DNA from: CAYNQN01 sp964530525
GTDB lineage: Bacteria > Actinomycetota > Acidimicrobiia > Acidimicrobiales > Acidimicrobilacustridaceae
Length of the DNA stretch: 9,959 bases
Assembly (NCBI GenBank): GCA_964530525.1
Contig: CAZHBH010000075.1
Coordinates: 1 to 9,959, forward strand
Reading direction: 5' to 3'
Of the stretch, positions 5,989 through 9,959 are shown in pieces; position 1 is the first letter of the stretch; every line of letters begins with the position of its first letter. Made by a program: the position numbers and the translations under genes. The notes below the pieces were generated by a model. It worked only from the letters and a program-made list of their open reading frames with translations, was not told the origin of the DNA and searched no databases.

Positions 5989-6396
5989 ATGGCGAGCATC
6001 TTCACGAGGATCATCCAGGGCGAGCTACCGGGACGCTTCGTGTGGCGAGACGAGCGGTGCGTGGCCTTCCTCACCATCAACCCCATCCGGGCGGGCCACA
6101 CGCTCGTGGTCCCCGTCGCAGAGGTGGATCGCTGGACCGACCTGGACGAGGAGGTCGCCGCTCACCTCATGGTCGTGGCGCAGCGAATCGCCCGTGCCCA
6201 AGACGAGGTCTTCAGCCCCGACCGCATCGGCTTGATGATCGCGGGCTTCGAGGTCCCCCACACGCACCTGCACGTCTTGCCCATAGACGACATGGGAGAC
6301 CTCGATCTCGGCAACGCTGCGGATCCGGGGGCAGAAGCCCTCGATGCGGTGGCCGAATCGCTCAGGAAGGCGCTGGGCACCGCCCACCTGGCCTAG
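5989..6396 (+). CDS. HIT-family nucleotide hydrolase/transferase
   Basis: A 135-residue protein of normal HIT length and the only well-supported plus-strand gene. The opening MASIFTRIIQGELPGRFVWR and CVAFLTINPIRAGHTLVVP (residues 24-42) are typical, and the histidine triad is intact in VPHTHLHVLP (H91, H93, H95). Family members hydrolyse AMP-linked substrates such as adenosine phosphoramidates or dinucleoside polyphosphates; the substrate here is unknown. The segment before the triad is GFEVPH, a common variant lacking the Asn-Gly and Gly-Gln of animal Hint proteins. ATG 5989 is chosen because upstream codons have no family similarity and a TACGAT box precedes it by seven bases. It diverges from the phosphatidyltransferase operon and converges on the DUF2079 gene, sharing the tetranucleotide CTAG for both stops. 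Confidence 0.94.
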   Translation: MASIFTRIIQGELPGRFVWRDERCVAFLTINPIRAGHTLVVPVAEVDRWTDLDEEVAAHLMVVAQRIARAQDEVFSPDRIGLMIAGFEVPHTHLHVLPIDDMGDLDLGNAADPGAEALDAVAESLRKALGTAHLA

Positions 6397-7973
6397 GTGG
6401 GTCTCGTCTCGCGGACGAGCACCTCCACCCCGCGAGAGTCGAAGGCCACCACGAAGCCCTCGGCGGCCAACTCGCGGTGCAGTCGCCGGAGCTCGCTCGG
6501 TGCCCACCCGCCCGTGTCCGCGCCGTCCAGCACGACCACCTCGATGTCGAGCGGCACGGGACCAGCCGTCCCACCACCCTCGTGGGCGATGAGCCGCACG
6601 TCGATGCGCTCGGCCAGGAGCTGCAGCATCGAAGCGGTCGTCGAGACCGAAGCGTCCGGACCCACGATCGCAGCAGCATCGTGGCGAGCGGCGTCGACCG
6701 CGTCCTGGGCACCCCAGTTCCACGGCTCACGGTACGGCGAGCTCGCGGCGTCGGCCACGAAGAAGAACGACCCGGCCAGGAGCAGGGCGCCCAGGACTCG
6801 CCGGTCGACCGTGACCTGGGCCACCCCCATGCGCCCGATCCTGCCCAGAGCGAACGCCGTCGCTATGAACACGAACGCCGTGACCGCCACCGTCTGGGTC
6901 CCGAAGCGAGACTCGACGGGTACATCGGAGACGAGGTAGGCGAGCTCGAGCGGGATGACCGGGATCAGGAAGCGAGGGGCGAGGAGGGGCAGGAAGATCA
7001 CGGGCGCCAGGAGCGTGATCAGCAACTGGATGTTCTGCTCGTCCACCAGCCGCCCCAGCACCTCGCCTGGGTCGGTGATCATCCCCCACAGGACCGATCC
7101 GGGGGTGTCGCCGAACGAGGCGAACGCGCTCAGGTGGGGGTAGACCCCCTCCCCGAACGTGGGTTGCAGAACCAGGCCCGCCAGGAGGAGCCATCCCAGG
7201 CCGGACGCCAAGGTGATGAGCCCGGCTCGGCGGTGACCCTCGAAGGCCATGAATCCACCCAGCCCCGCTACCGCCAGCGCCAGGTCGGCCCTCGACAACA
7301 CGACCACCACGCAGCAGAGGCCGAAGAGCCACCACCGCCGTGCCGGGATGGCGTTCATGCCGAACTTGGCCATGAACCCGACGTCGGCCGATCTCCCGCC
7401 CTCCGATTGGGGCCCGGCATCGTTGGGTCTCGAGAATGCGAAGTAGAAGGCGGCGATGAGACCTGGGATGGCGACCACCTCGGGGTGGAAGCCTTCGAGG
7501 TTGAGGTTGTGCAGCGCCGGGTAGAGGGCGTACGCGGCGAGCAGGGTCGCCGCTGCACCGACCCTCAAGTTCACGAACCGTCGACTCACCCGCCACAGCG
7601 GGATGACGCCGAGCGCAAGGGCGGCGGACTGGAGCATGAGCAGCGCCGGGACGATGGGCACCACGTAGGTGATCGCGAGCATCGGGTAGAAGAGGAACGC
7701 GGCCTGGTGGGCGAGGAGGTTGGTGGGGGTGTCGGTCCCGATGGTCACCAAGGGCTCGCGCCCTTCACGGATGAGCCATGCGGCTTGGTTGTAGATCGAG
7801 AGATCGATCGTGGCCTCCAGCGATCGAGCCTTCGCCAGCGCCAGTGCCGCCAGCACCACGAACAGGACGCTGGCCGCGATCCAAGGAAGCATCCGATCGA
7901 CCCATTCGCCCTCCAGGCGCGCCTGGGCCCGCAGGGCGACGTTGTCCAGCCGCCTCCGCACGCTCGCCGTCAA
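6393..7973 (-). CDS. DUF2079 polytopic membrane protein
   Basis: About 526 residues, with many hydrophobic segments: first near residues 29-48, then repeatedly through the middle of the protein, and a final soluble domain of roughly 120 residues. DUF2079 hallmarks are IDLSIYNQAAW (57-67), the HQAAFLFYP stretch beginning at H89, NLEGFHPEVVAIPGLIAAFY, and the tail domain with VGPDASVSTTASMLQLLAER and DIEVVVLDGAD. The family resembles GT-C-type membrane glycosyltransferases in architecture, but its activity is undetermined. The start is uncertain: TTG 7973 has GGAGAG eight bases upstream; GTG 7961 and ATG 7892 are alternatives, and the frame remains open through the repeats into the assembly gap. 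It follows lysS on the same strand at unknown distance. Its TAG shares CTAG with the convergent HIT gene. Confidence 0.82.
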   Translation of the reverse strand: MTASVRRRLDNVALRAQARLEGEWVDRMLPWIAASVLFVVLAALALAKARSLEATIDLSIYNQAAWLIREGREPLVTIGTDTPTNLLAHQAAFLFYPMLAITYVVPIVPALLMLQSAALALGVIPLWRVSRRFVNLRVGAAATLLAAYALYPALHNLNLEGFHPEVVAIPGLIAAFYFAFSRPNDAGPQSEGGRSADVGFMAKFGMNAIPARRWWLFGLCCVVVVLSRADLALAVAGLGGFMAFEGHRRAGLITLASGLGWLLLAGLVLQPTFGEGVYPHLSAFASFGDTPGSVLWGMITDPGEVLGRLVDEQNIQLLITLLAPVIFLPLLAPRFLIPVIPLELAYLVSDVPVESRFGTQTVAVTAFVFIATAFALGRIGRMGVAQVTVDRRVLGALLLAGSFFFVADAASSPYREPWNWGAQDAVDAARHDAAAIVGPDASVSTTASMLQLLAERIDVRLIAHEGGGTAGPVPLDIEVVVLDGADTGGWAPSELRRLHRELAAEGFVVAFDSRGVEVLVRETRPT

Positions 7974-7982
7974 GGGCTCGTC

Positions 7983-8063
7983 TCTCCGCTCTCGGCCGCT
8001 GTGGCCGGGTCTCCGCTCTCGGCCGCTGTGGCCGGGTCTCCGCTCTCGGCCGCTGTGGCCGGG
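7983..8063. repeat. Tandem repeat, three exact 27-bp units running into the gap
   Basis: Identical units lie at 7983-8009, 8010-8036 and 8037-8063, with one further matching base at 8064 before the N run. Twelve bases right after the gap (8165-8176) match unit positions 2-13, so the array probably continues through it. Each unit contains the hairpin-forming core CGGCC-GCTGT-GGCCG, extendable through a T-G wobble to about 7 bp. The unit is nine codons long and open on the minus strand (PGHSGRERR), but coding is not established. Confidence 0.95.
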
Positions 8064-8064
8064 T

Positions 8065-8164
8065 NNNNNNNNNNNNNNNNNNNNNNNNNNNNNNNNNNNN
8101 NNNNNNNNNNNNNNNNNNNNNNNNNNNNNNNNNNNNNNNNNNNNNNNNNNNNNNNNNNNNNNNN
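8065..8164. other. Assembly gap of exactly 100 N
   Basis: A run of 100 N is the conventional placeholder for a gap of unknown size. Matching repeat sequence on both sides suggests the assembler failed on the 27-bp array. The lysS stop codon and possibly the DUF2079 start lie here. Any reading frame joined across it is meaningless. Confidence 0.98.
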
Positions 8165-9719
8165 CTCCGCTCTCGGGCCTGAGCGTCGGGAAGAGGATCA
8201 CCTCTCGGATGCTCTCCACGCCCGCCAGCAGCATCGCCAGGCGGTCCACACCGATTCCGAGGCCTCCGGCCGGCGGCATCCCGTACTCCAGGGCACGTAT
8301 GTAGTCGAGGTCCACGTCGCCTGCTTCCAGGTCACCGGCAGCCTTCGCCCTCGCCTCCTCCTCGAAGCGGGCCAGCTGCTCGACGGGATCGTTCAGCTCG
8401 CTGTAGGCGTTGGCGAGCTCGCGCCCACCCACGATCACCTCGAACCGCTCCACCAGGCTGCGGTCGTCGCGGTGCGGCTTCGCGAGGGGCGAGGTCTCCC
8501 TGGGGTGGTCCACCACGATGGTGGGCTCCAGCACCCCCGGCTCCACGAGCTCGTCGTAGACCTCGTGCGTGAGGCGGCCCGGGCCCCAGCTCTCCTCGTA
8601 GGTCAGGCCCAGGCCGTCCAGGACGCGCCTGGCGTCGGCCAGCTCCATCGACGGCGTGATCCGCACGCCCAGGGTGCTCTCGATGAGGTCGACCATCTTC
8701 ACCCGGGGCCACGGGGGCGCCAGATCGACCTCCTGGCCGGCGATGGTCACCACCGTGGAGCCGGTGGCCTCCTCGGCCGCCGCCGCCACGATGCCCTCGG
8801 TGAGCTCCATCATCTCGGTGTAGTCGGCGAGGGCCTGGTAGGCCTCGAGCATCGTGAACTCGGGGTTGTGCTTGGTGTCGATGCCCTCGTTGCGGAAGAC
8901 ACGGCCCAGCTCGAAGACCTTCTCCATCCCTCCGACGACGAGGCGCTTGAGAGGGAGCTCCAGGGCGACGCGCAGGTACGTGTCGATTCCGAGGGCGTTG
9001 TAGTGGGTTACGAACGGCCTGGCGGTTGCGCCCCCCTGGAGGAGGTTGAGGATCGGCGTCTCGACCTCCACGAAGCCCAGTCCCGACATGTAGCTCCTGA
9101 CCGATGCGATGACCGCATGGCGCACCTCGAAGATCCGCCGAGCCTCCTCGTTGACGATGAGGTCCACGTATCGCTGCCGGTAGCGGGCGTCTACGTCGGT
9201 CAGACCGTGCCACTTCTCGGGCAAGGGGCGTAGCGCCTTGGAGAGCAGCTCGAAGCTCTCGACCTTCACCGACAGCTCACCCTTGCGGGTGACCATCACG
9301 AGCCCTTCGACGCCTACCCAGTCGCCCCGATCGAGCTGCCCGAACGCCTCGAAGCCCTGGTCGCCCACCACTGCCTTCGACACGAAGAGCTGAACCTCCC
9401 CGTAGCCATCTCGCAGGTTGGCGAAGCTCAGCTTGCCCTGGTCCCGCTTGAGCATGATCCGCCCGGCCACGCGGACGCGCACGTCCGTCTCCTCGCCTGC
9501 GTCGAGGTGGTCGAACCGCTCGCGCAGCTCGGCGGTCGTGTGGTCGCGGTCGTAGCGGTAGGGGTACGGATCCACCCCCGATCCTCGGAGCGCCTCGAGC
9601 TTCCTCCGCCGCACGGCGGCCTCGTCGCTCGCCGGTGGAGCTCCGGGCTCCGGTGGGCTAGCCCCTTCGCTGGGGTGGGTCGGATCGGTTGTGGTGGCGT
9701 TCTTCGGAGTGTCTTCCAT
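8165..9719 (-). CDS. lysS: Lysyl-tRNA synthetase, class II (3' end in gap)
   Basis: 518 codons are present. Residues 1-35 are a Pro/Thr/Ser-rich extension; RRRKLEALRGSGVDPYPY opens the conserved part. The anticodon-binding OB fold covers about 78-160 (VRVAGRIMLKRDQGKLSFAN). Catalytic motif 1 lies around GFVEVETPILNLLQGGATAR (215-234), motif 2 around ELGRVFRNEGIDTKHNPEFT (270-289), and motif 3 is GGLGIGVDRLAMLLAG (485-500). The sequence reaches SIREVILFPTLRPESG, the normal C-terminus of LysRS, so only a few codons and the stop should be missing. It charges tRNA-Lys in the cytosol. ATG 9719 is the only good start; TACCGT lies ten bases upstream and no clear SD is seen. The last codons coincide with the start of the 27-bp repeat array. 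Confidence 0.96.
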
Positions 9720-9729
9720 CCGGCCCGGA

Positions 9730-9745
9730 ACGGTAGCCCCTACCG
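9730..9745 (-). promoter_or_regulatory. lysS promoter -10 box overlapped by an inverted repeat
   Basis: On the minus strand TACCGT (9730-9735) is a TANNNT -10 candidate ten bases before the lysS ATG, giving a very short or absent leader. It overlaps a perfect palindrome CGGTAG-CCC-CTACCG (plus strand, 9731-9745). Just upstream GATCGACCC occurs at 9745-9753 and 9761-9769, with GATCG again at 9771. These could be operator sites; no T-box leader is possible because there is almost no leader. Confidence 0.4.
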
Positions 9746-9784
9746 ATCGACCCGACCCCCGATCGACCCCGATCGCAGGCCGGA

Positions 9785-9959
9785 GGCCTACGTGGCCTCG
9801 AACGGGCTCAGCGCAGCGGAGATGTAGCGGGCCGTTCGTCCGAGCAGGCTTGCGAGCGAGGCGTGCCACACACGCCGAGCACCGCTTGGCCTACGTGGCC
9901 TCGAACGGGCTCAGCGCAGCGGAGATGTAGCGGGCCGTTCGTCCGAGCAGGCTTGCGAG
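9785..9959. repeat. Direct repeat: two 72-bp copies at 103-bp spacing, at the window end
   Basis: Positions 9785-9856 and 9888-9959 are identical, separated by 31 bases (9857-9887). The second copy ends with the window, so its true length is unknown. The first copy opens with a hairpin GAGGCC-TACGT-GGCCTC (9783-9799), which is shortened in the second. The spacer has its own hairpin GGCGTG-CCACA-CACGCC (9860-9876). On the minus strand each copy reads as the same tail ending ARYISAALSPFEAT and a TAG stop, so it may be a duplicated 3' end of a gene entering from the right. No tRNA, CRISPR or transposon signature is visible. Confidence 0.9.

Noticed and set aside
7983..8176. CRISPR array.
   Set aside because: The 27-bp units are directly adjacent with no variable spacers, and no cas genes are present.
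6042..9233. Very long plus-strand open frame antisense to DUF2079 and lysS.
   Set aside because: It crosses the N gap and has low-complexity Arg/Gly/His composition, typical of the shadow frame of GC-rich genes. No domain is recognisable.
9785..9856. tRNA-like gene in the 72-bp repeat (tRNA length; TTCGAGG and TTCGTCC loops).
   Set aside because: Neither strand gives a paired T-stem next to the TTC loop, an acceptor stem or an anticodon arm.
6393..9869. A single minus-strand reading frame joining LysRS to the DUF2079 protein (over 1,150 codons).
   Set aside because: It is joined only through 100 N of unknown true length. LysRS reaches its normal C-terminus before the gap and the membrane protein has its own plausible start after it, so these are two genes.

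Overview
This is a GC-rich, gene-dense window that looks actinobacterial (Actinomycetota). The main evidence is the run gcvH - garA - ftsR - DUF151 nuclease-like gene - second merR, read on the minus strand from about 2733 to 1. It reproduces the order I know from Mycobacterium (Rv1826-Rv1830) and Corynebacterium. Apparent leaderless promoters (TANNNT 7-8 nt before the start codon, no Shine-Dalgarno) and GTGA start/stop overlaps fit this phylum. The class cannot be fixed from this sequence. A 100-N scaffold gap and repeats at the right edge suggest a draft or metagenome assembly.

Layout. (1) 1-2733, minus strand: lipoyl carrier GcvH, zinc-ribbon + FHA protein GarA, MerR-type regulator FtsR, a DUF151 protein, and the N-terminus of a second MerR regulator with its own conventional promoter and SD. 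(2) 2821-5903, minus strand: a two-gene operon. It encodes a CDP-alcohol phosphatidyltransferase (cardiolipin/PGP synthase type), then an 828-residue nucleotidyltransferase + left-handed beta-helix + phosphohexomutase-like protein, overlapping by GTGA. (3) 5904-5988: an 85-bp divergent promoter region serving that operon and, on the plus strand, a HIT-family hydrolase (5989-6396). The HIT gene is the only clear plus-strand gene. (4) 6393-9719, minus strand: a DUF2079 membrane protein and lysS, separated by a 27-bp tandem repeat array that runs into the gap. (5) 9720-9959: lysS promoter region, then two copies of a 72-bp sequence at 103-bp spacing, up to the window end.

How the genes relate. 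GcvH serves glycine cleavage. GarA homologues are kinase-controlled switches of 2-oxoglutarate and glutamate metabolism, and FtsR homologues control cell-division genes. The cluster therefore links central nitrogen/carbon metabolism with growth control, although only the co-localisation is visible here. The phosphatidyltransferase/sugar-nucleotidyltransferase pair belongs to envelope biogenesis. I see no defence system, secondary-metabolite cluster or insertion sequence. The parts least explained are the two repeat arrays flanking lysS, the inverted repeats before the second merR gene, and the shared leaderless promoter layout.
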